A stretch of DNA of 64,000 nt from DATLLJ01 sp965229885 (GCA_965229885.1 CBDDJX010000001.1:248001-312000); one strand, 5' to 3'. Positions 29,114-38,480 are shown, numbered from the stretch's first letter. A program made the numbers and translations. The notes: a model not told the origin generated them from the letters alone.

Positions 29114-29704
29114 TCAGGTGACCACAATGTCAAAATCTATCTTGACTTCATCCTTCACCCCGAGTGTGCCGCCCATCATGCTGATTGGCGCAATCCCGAA
29201 ATCGCTCTGCCGAAACGTCGCAGAGCCTTTATAGTGGCCGCCCTCGGGAAATACGTTCACCGTCATCGGATGGATCTGACCATGGAGTTCCAGCTCGCCC
29301 TGAACGAGCCACCCGCGCGCGCCGAGTCGTTGGATTGTCACAGAGTGAAAAGCGATCCGCTGGAATTGGTTCACGTCGAGGACTTCCGCGCCGAGCATTC
29401 GCGTCTCCACCTCCTGGCGGTCTCTTGCCGAAAGGCCGGGATCCAACGTGCGCATGCGGCGAGCATCGATCACGATCTGGACGTGAGGCACGGAGTCGTC
29501 GAGCGATCCTTCCTCGAGAGGCGCCTGAATGATGTGTTCGTCCGCGAAGGTGCGGAACAGGCCAGACTTGAAGACATGAACCGTGACCGTGGATCGCTCG
29601 GTGTCGATCAGGCGGTCCTCTGCCGAGCCGGGTGCGGCTAAGGCCAGACCACAGACAATCGTGGTGAGAAGGAGCATGTTCTGCGCTCGCATAGAACTGT
29701 TCAT
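29114..29704 (-). CDS. YceI-like secreted lipocalin-fold protein
   Basis: 196 residues. Signal peptide (MLLLTTIVCGLALAAPGSA, cleavage near residue 28), then a YceI-type beta-barrel: DTERSTVTVHVFKSGLFRTF, LDPGLSARDRQEVETRML, FRQSDFGIAP. YceI proteins bind isoprenoid-like lipids in the periplasm in known cases. The start could be the Met five codons in (29692). It converges on the glycosyltransferase operon with a 29-bp gap. Confidence 0.85.
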   Translation of the reverse strand: MNSSMRAQNMLLLTTIVCGLALAAPGSAEDRLIDTERSTVTVHVFKSGLFRTFADEHIIQAPLEEGSLDDSVPHVQIVIDARRMRTLDPGLSARDRQEVETRMLGAEVLDVNQFQRIAFHSVTIQRLGARGWLVQGELELHGQIHPMTVNVFPEGGHYKGSATFRQSDFGIAPISMMGGTLGVKDEVKIDFDIVVT

Positions 29705-29841
29705 CTATCCCTGTTCACCCTTGAATTTGGTTCCACTCCCCGTTCCGACAGGAGCCAGTGGCGCGGTTGCACCGCAGCCCCGCCTCCGATACGCTCCGTT
29801 GCTTCCTTCGAAGAACCTTATAGCAGTCGACCGGCGATGGT

Positions 29842-30144
29842 GTGAGCGCTACGTGCGAACCGACGGAAAAGCGCGGGTGGGAGCGACGCCACCACCATGT
29901 CATCTTCGTCGCCGATCGCGAGGGCAACGTGGTGCAGTGGTGGCAGGACAAAGACGCGCTGTTCGAAGGCAAGTGCGGGCGTGGGCCGCGCAAGATCAAG
30001 ATGAGCCCGTACGATCTCGTTCGGATGACCGTAACCGCGGTCACGCGGGAACGCGCTCACTTGTTGATCGTCGTTAGCAAGTCAACCAGATTACTCGACG
30101 ACCGGATTCGTCGTCTCAGGTGTCGACCCGGCTGCCGATGCTGA
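29842..30144 (+). CDS. Possible small hypothetical protein
   Basis: An open frame from a GTG gives 100 residues, with an orderly central part (HHVIFVADREGNVVQWWQDK, ALFEGKCGRGPRKIKMSPYDL). The last third overlaps the end of the response-regulator gene on the other strand and looks like its shadow. No recognised domain and no clear ribosome-binding site. The surrounding 29705-30090 interval otherwise shows nothing I can identify. Confidence 0.3.
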   Translation: MSATCEPTEKRGWERRHHHVIFVADREGNVVQWWQDKDALFEGKCGRGPRKIKMSPYDLVRMTVTAVTRERAHLLIVVSKSTRLLDDRIRRLRCRPGCRC

Positions 30145-31566
30145 CGATGGCCCGTCCGTGCCGCTGCCGTCGCGCTTACGGTGTGGCCTGATGTTATACC
30201 GCTTGATCATCTCGTTCAGCGTCGTCGGCTTTACCTGCAGCAGCTCGGCGGCGCGCTTCTGAACGCCGCCAGCCGCCTCGAGCGTCGATTCGATCAGCCG
30301 TTTTTCGAAGCCGCTGGTCACGTCCTTGAACGAAATGCCCTCTGGCGGAACGACGAAATCCGGGACATTGGATGCGCCGGTCTTGTGCACGTGTTCGGGA
30401 ATCAGTTCGGCGCCGATGCGTGGACCGGCGCTCAGCACGACCGCTCGCTCGATGACGCTCTCAAGCTCGCGCACGTTGCCAGGCCAGTCGTATTCGGTGA
30501 GGCGATCGAGCGCGAAGGGTGCCAGTTCGAGGCCACCCTTCCGGTTCTCGCCGCCATGCTTCTGCAGGAAGTGCCGAGCCAGCAGCGGGATGTCGTCGCG
30601 GCGATCGCGAAGCGGCGGCAACTGCAGCGAGAGGACGTTGAGGCGGTGAAAGAGATCCTCGCGGAACCGGCCCTCTTGGGTCATCTGCTTCAGATCCGCG
30701 TGAGTGCCCGCGATGATCCGCACGTCGACCTTGGTCGGGTCGAGGCCGCCCAGGCGCACAAAAGCGCCCTCCCCTACGACGCGCAGCAACTTCCCCTGCG
30801 TTTCGAGCGGAACGTTGCCGATTTCGTCGAAGAAGATGCTGCCGGTGTCCGCGAGATCGAACAGGCCCTTCTTGGGAGACACGGCGCCGGCAAATGCGCC
30901 CTTGACGTGGCCGAAGAGCGTCGACTCGAACAGATCTGGCGGAAGACTTCCCGAATTGACGGTGACGAACGGACGCTCCGCGCGCGACGAGTTGGCGTGG
31001 ATGGCCCGGGCCACGAGCTCTTTGCCCGTGCCGCTCTCGCCCTGAATGAGGACGGCTGACCGGCTGGGCGCCGCCTGAATGATCAGGTCGAACAGCTGCC
31101 GCATCTGCGGACTCCCCCCGATGATGTTCGCGAAATTGTAGTAGCGCTCCTGGATGCTCTGTCGCAGGTTACGGTTCTCGTGCACCAGTCGCCGCTGCTC
31201 CATCGCGTTGCGGACGACGACAAACACTTCATCGTTCTTGAAGGGTTTGGTGATGTAGTCGAAGGCGCCTGCCTTCATCGCCGAGATCGCGCTCCCGACC
31301 GAAGCGTACGCGGTGATGATGAGCACGGCGATGTCCTCATCGATGCGCTTCAACTCGTCGAGCGTGGCGATGCCGTCGATTCCGGGCATCATGATGTCGA
31401 CAATCGCCGCATCGAACGGCATCGCGCGGGCCAGCTCGAGTCCCTCTGCGCCAGACGATGCGAGGCGCACGGTGTACCCCTCCCGGGTGAGCAGCGTCTC
31501 GAGAATTTCGCGCATGATCTCTTCATCGTCGACGACGAGGATCATGCCCGTCCTGGTTGTGGCCAT
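30091..31566 (-). CDS. NtrC-family sigma-54-type response regulator with atypical GAFAGA loop
   Basis: 491 residues. Receiver domain 1-120 with phospho-acceptor Asp57 in AAIVDIMMPG and Lys107 in ITKPF. AAA+ domain about 145-385: Walker A GESGTGKE (176-183), Walker B around GSIFFDEIG (242-250), arginine finger region RFREDLFHRLNV. The loop that contacts sigma-54 reads GAFAGA (223-228) instead of GAFTGA, and the preceding FGHEK is FGHVK. A Fis-like helix-turn-helix lies near the C-terminus (VQKRAAELLQVKPTTLNEMI). It is 10 bp downstream of its kinase. Because the key Thr is missing, sigma-54 activation is not assured. Confidence 0.93.
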   Translation of the reverse strand: MATTRTGMILVVDDEEIMREILETLLTREGYTVRLASSGAEGLELARAMPFDAAIVDIMMPGIDGIATLDELKRIDEDIAVLIITAYASVGSAISAMKAGAFDYITKPFKNDEVFVVVRNAMEQRRLVHENRNLRQSIQERYYNFANIIGGSPQMRQLFDLIIQAAPSRSAVLIQGESGTGKELVARAIHANSSRAERPFVTVNSGSLPPDLFESTLFGHVKGAFAGAVSPKKGLFDLADTGSIFFDEIGNVPLETQGKLLRVVGEGAFVRLGGLDPTKVDVRIIAGTHADLKQMTQEGRFREDLFHRLNVLSLQLPPLRDRRDDIPLLARHFLQKHGGENRKGGLELAPFALDRLTEYDWPGNVRELESVIERAVVLSAGPRIGAELIPEHVHKTGASNVPDFVVPPEGISFKDVTSGFEKRLIESTLEAAGGVQKRAAELLQVKPTTLNEMIKRYNIRPHRKRDGSGTDGPSSASAAGSTPETTNPVVE

Positions 31567-31576
31567 TCAGCTCCTG

Positions 31577-34555
31577 CTACATCCGCGCGCTTGCGCGCTC
31601 GACTTCGGCCGATCTGGGCAGCGACAGCGTGAAGCGTGTTCCCTGTCCGACGATGCTGTCGCAGTGCATGTCGCCGTCGTGCTCGCGCACGATGCCGTAA
31701 GAGATCGACAACCCGATGCCCGTGCCGCGCCCGACCGCTTTCGTCGTGAAGAAGGGGTCGTAGATGCGCGCGAGGTGCTCCGCCGGAATGCCTGAGCCGG
31801 TGTCCGCGATTTCAGCGACGACCCGCTCGTCTTCGAGGCGGGTCGACACGAGCAGCCATCCGCCGCTCGGCATCGCGTCGCGGGCGTTCAGAAACAGGTT
31901 CAGGAACACCTGCTGAAGCTGGTGCTCGATCCCGACGACCGGGACCGGCGCCCCGGCAAGCTCGCGGCGGATCTTGATGCGGCCGACTTCGAACTGATGT
32001 TCGAGCAGCGCGAACACGTCCGTGATGATGGTGTTCAGATCGACGTTCACCGGCTCGTTGTCCTTGCCCTGGCGCGATAGATTGAGCAGGCCGTTCACGA
32101 TCTTGGCGGCGCGGAAGGTCTGCCGCTCGATCTTTTCGAGTAGGACCGTCCTGGGATCGGCAGGGTCGGCGCCTTCAAGCAGCATCTGCGTGAAGCTCGA
32201 AATGCCCGTCAACGGCGTGTTGACTTCGTGCGCCACGCCGGCGGCCAGCAGACCGATCGACGCCATCTTCTCGGAAATCTGGAGCTGCTCCTCGAGCCGC
32301 GCGCGGTCTGTCGTGTCTTCGATCAGGAGAATGGCGCCGGCCACGACGTGGCTGTCCGGTTCCTGCAGCGGGACGACCGTCGCGGTGACGAGGAGCCGGG
32401 CAGGCGTGGCGTCGTCGATGGGGCCGGGCTCCCCCTGGTGCCGGGCGGTCAACGGCACGCGATACAGGGTGGCGCCATGAGGGCTTTCGCGGCGCGCCGC
32501 GGCGAGCGCCTGGACGAACGGCGGGTCGAACACCTGGGCGAGGGTCCGCCCGATCGCCTCTTCCCGATCGATGCCGTAAAAGTCCTCGAGCGCGCGGTTC
32601 CAGCGAACGATGCGCTCATCGAGATCGAACACGACGAGCCCGTCGTCCAGCGACTCGAGGATGTTGTCGTTGAATTCGCGCATGCGGCCGAGCTCTTCGG
32701 CCTTCAGGTGCAGCTGCAGGTAGAGGCGGCCGTTCTCGATCGCGGTCGCGACCTGCCCGGCCACCGCGGTCAGGAGCGCAAGGTCCTCGCTGTTGAACGG
32801 CTCGTCGCTGACCTCGTTCACCCATGGGCTCTTCCGGCCGAGCGCCAGAACGGCAATCGCCCCGCTCTCGAACATGCAGGGCACGAAGTAATAAATGCCG
32901 GCATCGCGCCAGAACTCGACTTCTTCGGCGGCGTAGCGCGCGGCGGCGATCGGATCGTCGAGCGCGACGGTGTGGCCGGCATCGAGCCTCGTCATGAATG
33001 AAGAGCCGCGCGAGAGAGGCGGCATCCCCTCGGCAAACCCGAAGTCGCTGATCGCCGCGAAGTCCCCCGCCCCCGCCTTGTTTCCAGGGTCCGCAGGCCC
33101 GGGAGCGAGCAGGAGCGCCATCCGCTCAAGGACCAGCGTCTCCACGATGCGCGAAACCAGCCGCTGCCCGAGCCGCACGACGTCGAGGTCGCTGTTCAAA
33201 TCGCGCGCGAACGCGACGAGCGCGCGGCGGTAATCGTACCGATCGCGGTAGAACACGCGGTCGAGCGCGTTCTGCACCGCCTCCCTCACCGGCTGCGCCA
33301 GCAGGACAATCACCGTCGTCGCCAGCACGGCGATGATCCAGTTCTGGCGGTCCGCACCGCTCGGGAAGACGAACGAAGCCAGCTTGTGGATGGCCAGGCC
33401 AAGCGCGATCGTCGCCGCCACGAACGCGGTGTAGGCGAGCGCGCGCTTGACGATGACCTCGACGTCGCGAAGCCGGTAACGAACGATCGCCGACGCAAAG
33501 GTGAGCGGCACGAAGCCGAGAGGAATCGCCGTCAACTGCAGGGCGAGTGGCGGGTCGATACCAAGCGCCCACGGCAGGGCATAGCCGAAGGCAAATGGCC
33601 CGACGCCAAGGGCCGTGCCCCACGCAATCCACCGGAGTTGACGCCGCGCCGTGGCCGACGTCACCTGCTGAAAGCCCCGGACGAGCACGGCGAGCGCCGC
33701 GGCGGCACACAAGAATAAGTACACCGGTTCCAGCCGGTCGAGCACTCCGACGACGGTCGAAAATAGCGCGCCATTGGACGAGACGCTGGTGAGCGCAATG
33801 ACGCGTGCCGCACCGAGGACCAGTGCCGGTAGATACATCAGCGCCACGTGGGGCACCAGGGGCACCAGCGCCGTCGAGGTACGCAGGTCAGGCCGCTGCG
33901 GAAAAACGAGCGTGAAGTGCAGCAGCAGTGGCGGCAGCAGCGCCTGAGCCACCGCGTCTCCCCAGTAGAACACCCAGTCGAGACGATCGAACGGCCCGTT
34001 AAACGAGAAGGTGAATGCCCCGAAGAAGGCGACACACAGCCAGAAGAAGTGCAGCGTGGCCTGATCGTGCGGCCGTTTGAGGCGCACTGATGCGCCGACG
34101 AACAGCGCGAACAGCCCGACAGCCGCCAGCACGTAATACATCGAACTGCCCCTGGGGGGGGCCGACAGCGCCACCTCACTGACTTGCTGCAGGCCGAGAC
34201 GGGCGAGGGTATAGGTGACGCGCGTACCTGGCCGGGCAGCGTGCTGGTATTCGACGACGTCGGCTTGCGTGTGAACCGGGGCGCCGTTGACGGCCAGCAG
34301 GACGTCACCGCGCTCGACCCCGGCGCGGGCGCCGGCCGACCCGGCGGCCACCTCGACGGCGGTGATGCCTTCGGCGCGCGCGGCCCAGAAGATACCGTCT
34401 TCAACCTCATGCCACTTGGCGTGGGTGACGATGTTTGCGACGCCGAGTCCGGCGAGAAAAAGGACAACGACCAGCGCGAAGACCGATCGGCCCCACGCCC
34501 GCCATCGGGCTTCGGCGGCCTCCGTTCGCCCAGTCGTGTCAGAGCCTAACGCCAC
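31577..34555 (-). CDS. PDZ / multi-TM / GAF / PAS sensor histidine kinase
   Basis: 992 residues. TM helix 24-44, a PDZ-like domain outside (about 55-125, RAGVERGDVLLAVNGAPV), then a membrane block of about seven to eight helices (140-420). Next come a GAF-like domain (about 445-610) and a PAS domain (about 630-745, DGLVVFDLDERIVRWNRALE). The HisKA phospho-acceptor is His776 in GVAHEVNTPLTGI, followed by HATPase motifs N (NLFLNARDAM, 886-895), G1 (DTGSGIP, 918-924) and G2 (GRGTGIGLS). Start is GTG, with TATACT ending 6 nt before it. It pairs with the downstream regulator. The stimulus is unknown; PDZ suggests sensing peptides or misfolded envelope proteins. Confidence 0.93.
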   Translation of the reverse strand: MALGSDTTGRTEAAEARWRAWGRSVFALVVVLFLAGLGVANIVTHAKWHEVEDGIFWAARAEGITAVEVAAGSAGARAGVERGDVLLAVNGAPVHTQADVVEYQHAARPGTRVTYTLARLGLQQVSEVALSAPPRGSSMYYVLAAVGLFALFVGASVRLKRPHDQATLHFFWLCVAFFGAFTFSFNGPFDRLDWVFYWGDAVAQALLPPLLLHFTLVFPQRPDLRTSTALVPLVPHVALMYLPALVLGAARVIALTSVSSNGALFSTVVGVLDRLEPVYLFLCAAAALAVLVRGFQQVTSATARRQLRWIAWGTALGVGPFAFGYALPWALGIDPPLALQLTAIPLGFVPLTFASAIVRYRLRDVEVIVKRALAYTAFVAATIALGLAIHKLASFVFPSGADRQNWIIAVLATTVIVLLAQPVREAVQNALDRVFYRDRYDYRRALVAFARDLNSDLDVVRLGQRLVSRIVETLVLERMALLLAPGPADPGNKAGAGDFAAISDFGFAEGMPPLSRGSSFMTRLDAGHTVALDDPIAAARYAAEEVEFWRDAGIYYFVPCMFESGAIAVLALGRKSPWVNEVSDEPFNSEDLALLTAVAGQVATAIENGRLYLQLHLKAEELGRMREFNDNILESLDDGLVVFDLDERIVRWNRALEDFYGIDREEAIGRTLAQVFDPPFVQALAAARRESPHGATLYRVPLTARHQGEPGPIDDATPARLLVTATVVPLQEPDSHVVAGAILLIEDTTDRARLEEQLQISEKMASIGLLAAGVAHEVNTPLTGISSFTQMLLEGADPADPRTVLLEKIERQTFRAAKIVNGLLNLSRQGKDNEPVNVDLNTIITDVFALLEHQFEVGRIKIRRELAGAPVPVVGIEHQLQQVFLNLFLNARDAMPSGGWLLVSTRLEDERVVAEIADTGSGIPAEHLARIYDPFFTTKAVGRGTGIGLSISYGIVREHDGDMHCDSIVGQGTRFTLSLPRSAEVERASARM

Positions 34556-34561
34556 AGCCTA

Positions 34562-34567
34562 AGTATA
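34562..34567 (-). promoter_or_regulatory. Candidate -10 box for a leaderless kinase transcript
   Basis: TATACT on the minus strand is separated by 6 nt from the kinase GTG (34555), so transcription would start at or next to the start codon. No good -35 is visible and no Shine-Dalgarno is present. Confidence 0.35.
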
Positions 34568-34627
34568 TGAAAACGAGCGACTTTCTTGGTGTTTGGGGGG
34601 CGTAACCCAGGCGCAGATCTGGCGGCG

Positions 34628-34643
34628 ATCCAAATAATTGGAT
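34628..34643. promoter_or_regulatory. Perfect palindrome upstream of the kinase gene
   Basis: ATCCAAATAATTGGAT, two 6-bp arms around ATAA, lies about 60 bp upstream of the candidate -10. An operator is possible, but no regulator is identifiable. Confidence 0.25.
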
Positions 34644-34654
34644 ACCGGACCGGC

Positions 34655-36634
34655 TTAGAACCGGAGCGTGAGGCCACCGACGACCCGCTTGGGGGGGCTG
34701 ACGGTGAGCAGTTCGTCGTAGACGGAGGAATCGACCGTCGCTTCGTGGAACGTGTTCCGGACGGCCAGCAGCATCTCCCACCGGGCGGTGCTGAAATTCA
34801 TGAATGGCAGCGATTGATGGACCTGGACGTCGAAGCGAGAATCGTACCCTGGCCGATGATCCGTGCCCGATGAGGGGGCGGCGCTGGTCAAGCGACAAAT
34901 CACAACTATGCGTGTGGAGGTTTCGGGCACGTTGGTATCGATGGCGGTCGACAGGTTCTGCAGGCGATCGAGGCGCGGCCTCACGACCGAAGGCGCCACG
35001 ACCAGCATATAGGCTCCGTCTCCCGTGCCGGTCCAACGCGCACGCGTCATCGAGTACTCGACGGAGCCATGAACGCGCGAGGCCACCGTCGTGCGGAACG
35101 CCGCGCTCCAACCGGCCGCGTCGACATCACCCGCATTGCCCATGAGATAGTGCCCGAGTTGGGCACGGGCTGCGGCCGGCGCGACACCCACGACATCTCC
35201 GATAGGGTCGAATATCGTGACCAGCTGATCGTCGACGAGCTGACGGAACGTGCGCAACGTGACCGTTGAGACGCCGAAATCGCGTTCCACCGCGACCGCG
35301 AGGTGCTCGGTTCGCTCCGGCTGGAGTGGTCGTCCCTCGACGATGGAAGAGAAGGTCCGCTGCGGCGGCAGCCACAGGCCTGCGTCGACCGGCGGCAGGA
35401 ATTCTTCCGCGCCAGGCGCGAGGGCACGGCTCGACGCCAGCGCGTTCACGCGGAAACGATCGCCCGGCGACAACATCAGCTCAACGCGCGGGCTGAGGAG
35501 CATGCTCGCGGCCAGATAGTCATAACGCGAAAACCGCGCGCCGTACGTCACCGCCACCGTCGGCGTGAAGCTGTAGGTATCGAAACCGTACACCGCGCCG
35601 ACGTTACGGCTGACGTCGGCGACTTCGCGCAAGGCCACAGGACTGCCACCGTCGTATCGCTGCGCGCTGTATGACACGCCGAGGTTGTACCGATGACGCG
35701 CAGGCGAACGCGTCGCGTACGCACCTGCGATGGACCAGGACGAGATATCGCCCTCTCTGAGCGCGCCATGCATCGACCAATCCGCCTGCTTGGCTGCAGG
35801 CGCCGCGAGCGAGAAATAGGCCATACGGCGCGAGAAATTGTCCGCCCTAAACAGCTGCTTTGGACTGTCGAACGAACCGGTAGTCAGCAGGTTCAACTGA
35901 CCCGTAAAGGGAATGCCCGCAAACAGGTTCATCGCGAGCCGTGCGGACGAGCTGCCCGATTGAGCGGCCGACGGCTCGAAGACGTTCGCGCCGACCGGCC
36001 CGTCATGTTCTCCACCGGCCAGAAGCGCGTCCGGGAGGGTGACGTCCCTGAGAATGCCGCGCCGAAGATGCCGGAGGCGCCACGCCGTTTCGCTGTGGTC
36101 GTCTACCGGCGAAGCGGACAAATCGGCCACCGGTGCGACAGCGTCAGGATCCGAGATCGCGGAGATCTGAGATTGAATCGCTTCGACAGCTTCTACACGG
36201 CTGCCCACTCCCGCGGCGAGCACGGGAACGTTGGCGGTCGTCGTCGCAGAACTCGCGATCGCCTTCGCGCGTCGAAGGGTGATGGAAGAGGCGGTGCGGC
36301 CGCTCGCCTGGACTTCGACGATCTGCCCGCGCGAGCCGAGGTAGCCCATCACATGCGCGCGAACCAGATAGAGCCCGGGTGACAGGGTGCTGAGTTCGAA
36401 CCGGCCGCCCTGGTCAGTGACGGCAACGGCCGTCCTGGCGCCGAGGGCTGACACCACAGCGCCCGGGATCAGCGCGCCGCGCTCGTCCTGGACCAAGCCA
36501 CCGATTGATCCCGAAGCGAGCGACGCAACCCTCGCCACCGCCGGAGGCCCAGCCTGCCCGCGCGCCGCGGGCAACTGAAGAAGGAGCACCAGGCCGCCGA
36601 CCGCCGCCGCGACTACCTTGGGGGAGCCTGTCAT
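34655..36634 (-). CDS. Carboxypeptidase-regulatory-like domain / outer-membrane beta-barrel protein
   Basis: 659 residues. Signal peptide (VVAAAVGGLVLLLQLPAARG), then a CarboxypepD_reg-like domain (about 40-118: GSIGGLVQDERGALIPGAVV, GRFELSTLSPGLYLVRAHVM). A linker is followed by a long beta-rich region with alternating strands that ends in a C-terminal Phe (GGLTLRF), the usual barrel-insertion signal. It looks like a SusC/TonB-receptor relative. I cannot see a clear TonB box or full plug domain, so active transport is uncertain. It lies 100 bp upstream of the kinase gene on the same strand. Confidence 0.8.
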   Translation of the reverse strand: MTGSPKVVAAAVGGLVLLLQLPAARGQAGPPAVARVASLASGSIGGLVQDERGALIPGAVVSALGARTAVAVTDQGGRFELSTLSPGLYLVRAHVMGYLGSRGQIVEVQASGRTASSITLRRAKAIASSATTTANVPVLAAGVGSRVEAVEAIQSQISAISDPDAVAPVADLSASPVDDHSETAWRLRHLRRGILRDVTLPDALLAGGEHDGPVGANVFEPSAAQSGSSSARLAMNLFAGIPFTGQLNLLTTGSFDSPKQLFRADNFSRRMAYFSLAAPAAKQADWSMHGALREGDISSWSIAGAYATRSPARHRYNLGVSYSAQRYDGGSPVALREVADVSRNVGAVYGFDTYSFTPTVAVTYGARFSRYDYLAASMLLSPRVELMLSPGDRFRVNALASSRALAPGAEEFLPPVDAGLWLPPQRTFSSIVEGRPLQPERTEHLAVAVERDFGVSTVTLRTFRQLVDDQLVTIFDPIGDVVGVAPAAARAQLGHYLMGNAGDVDAAGWSAAFRTTVASRVHGSVEYSMTRARWTGTGDGAYMLVVAPSVVRPRLDRLQNLSTAIDTNVPETSTRIVVICRLTSAAPSSGTDHRPGYDSRFDVQVHQSLPFMNFSTARWEMLLAVRNTFHEATVDSSVYDELLTVSPPKRVVGGLTLRF

Positions 36635-36681
36635 GTTTTACTCCGGACTTTACGGTAATCCCAACCCCCGAATTGTCCAGC

Positions 36682-37770
36682 CTACGACGCGGTGACGCTG
36701 AAGTTCACGTCTCGGATCACCGACTTATTCGCGAGCTTGTCGGTCATTTTGATTTCCAGCCGGTAATCGCCTTCGGGGAAACTAGCCAGCGGCACCGACT
36801 GCCCCGTCTGGAGCTGATGGCCCATGCTCAGATCGAAGCCCGGCGGCAACGTCTGTCCGTTCATGGCCTGGGGCTCGGTCTTGTTGTAGAACTTCTCGCC
36901 GGTCTTGCAGGGCTCGTCCGGCTTCGGTTCGCTGCCGGGCTCGGCCTGGCAGAAGTTGTACTCGATGTTGAGGTCCGGCTTCTGAGCGCTGTCCGCCTGC
37001 GAGTTGTAGATCAGGAAGAAGACGGAAAGCTCCGACTTCTTGGACAGCTTGGATCCGGCCGTCGGAAATATCTCCACCAGGCCCAGGGCGGCATACGGCC
37101 GTTCGATCAGCTGCGCCGGGCTGAGCGGGGCCGGAAGCGGGTCGATCCGATCGACGAGGATGACCGAACTGGTGGTCAAGTCGCTGTTCCAGAACTCGGG
37201 AACGTTGACCGTCTGCTTGAGCACGACCGTCTTCGGCGGCGTACCCTTGCGGATGTTGATCATGTCCTTATCGAGCTGCATTTCTTTCGCGACCACGTAC
37301 ACGTCGTAGCTGCCCGCGGGCGACACGAACGAGCGGCTGAGCCGTAGAGGGCTCTGCGCTCCGGCGACGCGCACCCGCGTCACGCCCTCCCACACGAGCT
37401 TCGTCTTCTTCTTGTTCTTCTTGGCGTCGGCGGCTGGAGCCGTAGTCGCTGTCGGCACCACGCGCCAATACAGCGTGAGGTTCTCTGTGGCGACCTTTGT
37501 CGGATCCAGCGTGATAGTGAATGGGACAAATTCCTTGTCCTTGGGTCCTTTCAAGAAATCTTCCCTGACCCAGACGACGTTGAAGTCGTTTGAACCGATC
37601 TGCCCGGCCAACGCGGCGTCGGTGAGCTTGGAAAGGACCCGCCCTTCCTTCTTGAGCGCCGCCTCGGCCTCGAGCGCCGCCTCGGCTTTCTTATCGAACT
37701 GCGCAAAAAGTCCGACCGACAGGGCCAGCGCGGAAGCCAATCCTGCTGCGAACACTCGGCGGCGTACCAT
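36682..37770 (-). CDS. Secreted protein of unknown function
   Basis: 362 residues from the ATG at 37770, chosen because AAAGGGAGAG precedes it; the longer frame to 37836 lacks a site. Signal peptide VRRRVFAAGLASALALSVGLFA. The mature part contains a Lys-rich linker (DAKKNKKKTKLVWEG) and several beta-sandwich-like stretches (LYWRVVP, SYDVYVVAKEMQ, GDYRLEIKMTDKLANKSVIRDVNFSV). It has a cysteine pair (NFCQAEPGSEP, EPCKTG). No recognised domain. It is upstream of the beta-barrel gene, possibly in one transcript. Confidence 0.8.
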   Translation of the reverse strand: MVRRRVFAAGLASALALSVGLFAQFDKKAEAALEAEAALKKEGRVLSKLTDAALAGQIGSNDFNVVWVREDFLKGPKDKEFVPFTITLDPTKVATENLTLYWRVVPTATTAPAADAKKNKKKTKLVWEGVTRVRVAGAQSPLRLSRSFVSPAGSYDVYVVAKEMQLDKDMINIRKGTPPKTVVLKQTVNVPEFWNSDLTTSSVILVDRIDPLPAPLSPAQLIERPYAALGLVEIFPTAGSKLSKKSELSVFFLIYNSQADSAQKPDLNIEYNFCQAEPGSEPKPDEPCKTGEKFYNKTEPQAMNGQTLPPGFDLSMGHQLQTGQSVPLASFPEGDYRLEIKMTDKLANKSVIRDVNFSVTAS

Positions 37771-37939
37771 AAGCGTTACTCTCCCTTTCAAGAATACTTG
37801 TCCGAACAGCCAATAATAGGCATGCGGGGGACACAAGTCAAACCCTTCTGAGACATACGCTTCAGCCCCGGAAAGCGTGTGCTATCATCCCGGGTTCGCT
37901 GACGTTCATGACGCTCATCGACGTCACTTCGGAGGAACT

Positions 37940-38447
37940 GTTTCGCCATGCCGGCACGAAAAAGAGCGCGTCACCGGATTCGAGGAAAAGCCGGGGCAGG
38001 CCATAGCCCGAGTGGCTGCTGCGGACGCATCAGCCGCAGGCTCCGCCCGCAAAGTTTGTCTTCGCCGAGGTCGGCCGACGCTGCGGGCAGGCGCTGGATT
38101 CGGTGATTTCACCAGGCTGCATCGTGTCGGGCAGCAGCATCTACGACAGCGTGCTCTCTCCGAACGTGCACGTGCACAGCTTCTCGCAGATCGACCAGTG
38201 CATCCTGATGCCTGGCGTGCGGGTCGGACGGCACGCGCGGATCAGGCGCACGATCGTCGACCGCGACGTGCTCATCCCTCGCGGCGCGCGCATTGGCTAT
38301 GACCCCGAAGAAGATCGCCGCCGCCACGCGGTCACCGATTCAGGCGTGGTCGTTGTCACACCCGGCGACGAGCCGCTCATCGAGCCGCCGAGCGACGACG
38401 CGCTCACGTTCGAGGCCGAGGCCGATCGAAGGGGAGGCGGGGAGTGA
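37940..38447 (+). pseudogene. glgC: glgC remnant (glucose-1-phosphate adenylyltransferase), internally deleted
   Basis: The C-terminal left-handed beta-helix is intact and typical: RTHQPQAPPAKFVFA, then GCIVSGSSIYDSVLSPNV, CILMPGVRVGRHARIRR and YDPEEDRRRH. Just upstream, in another frame, is ERVTGFEEKPGQ, which belongs in the middle of GlgC. Between them an in-frame TAG occurs and most of the enzyme, including the PPi-loop nucleotide site, is missing. The remaining 114-residue frame from 38103 could be translated but would have no catalytic domain. The 5' limit is approximate. Confidence 0.75.
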
Positions 38448-38456
38448 AAGGCGTAG

Positions 38457-38480
38457 CCACAAAGCCACGAAGCCACGAAG
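38457..38480 (+). repeat. Short tandem motif (CCACAAAG/CCACGAAG)
   Basis: Three consecutive copies of a CCAC(A/G)AAG unit upstream of eno. The motif belongs to the same general class of dispersed intergenic repeats as the hairpins at 10385 and 20315. Confidence 0.4.

Noticed and set aside
29715..30060. Two minus-strand frames opposite the small hypothetical gene
   Set aside because: Ser/Arg-rich or fragmentary translations without start signals.
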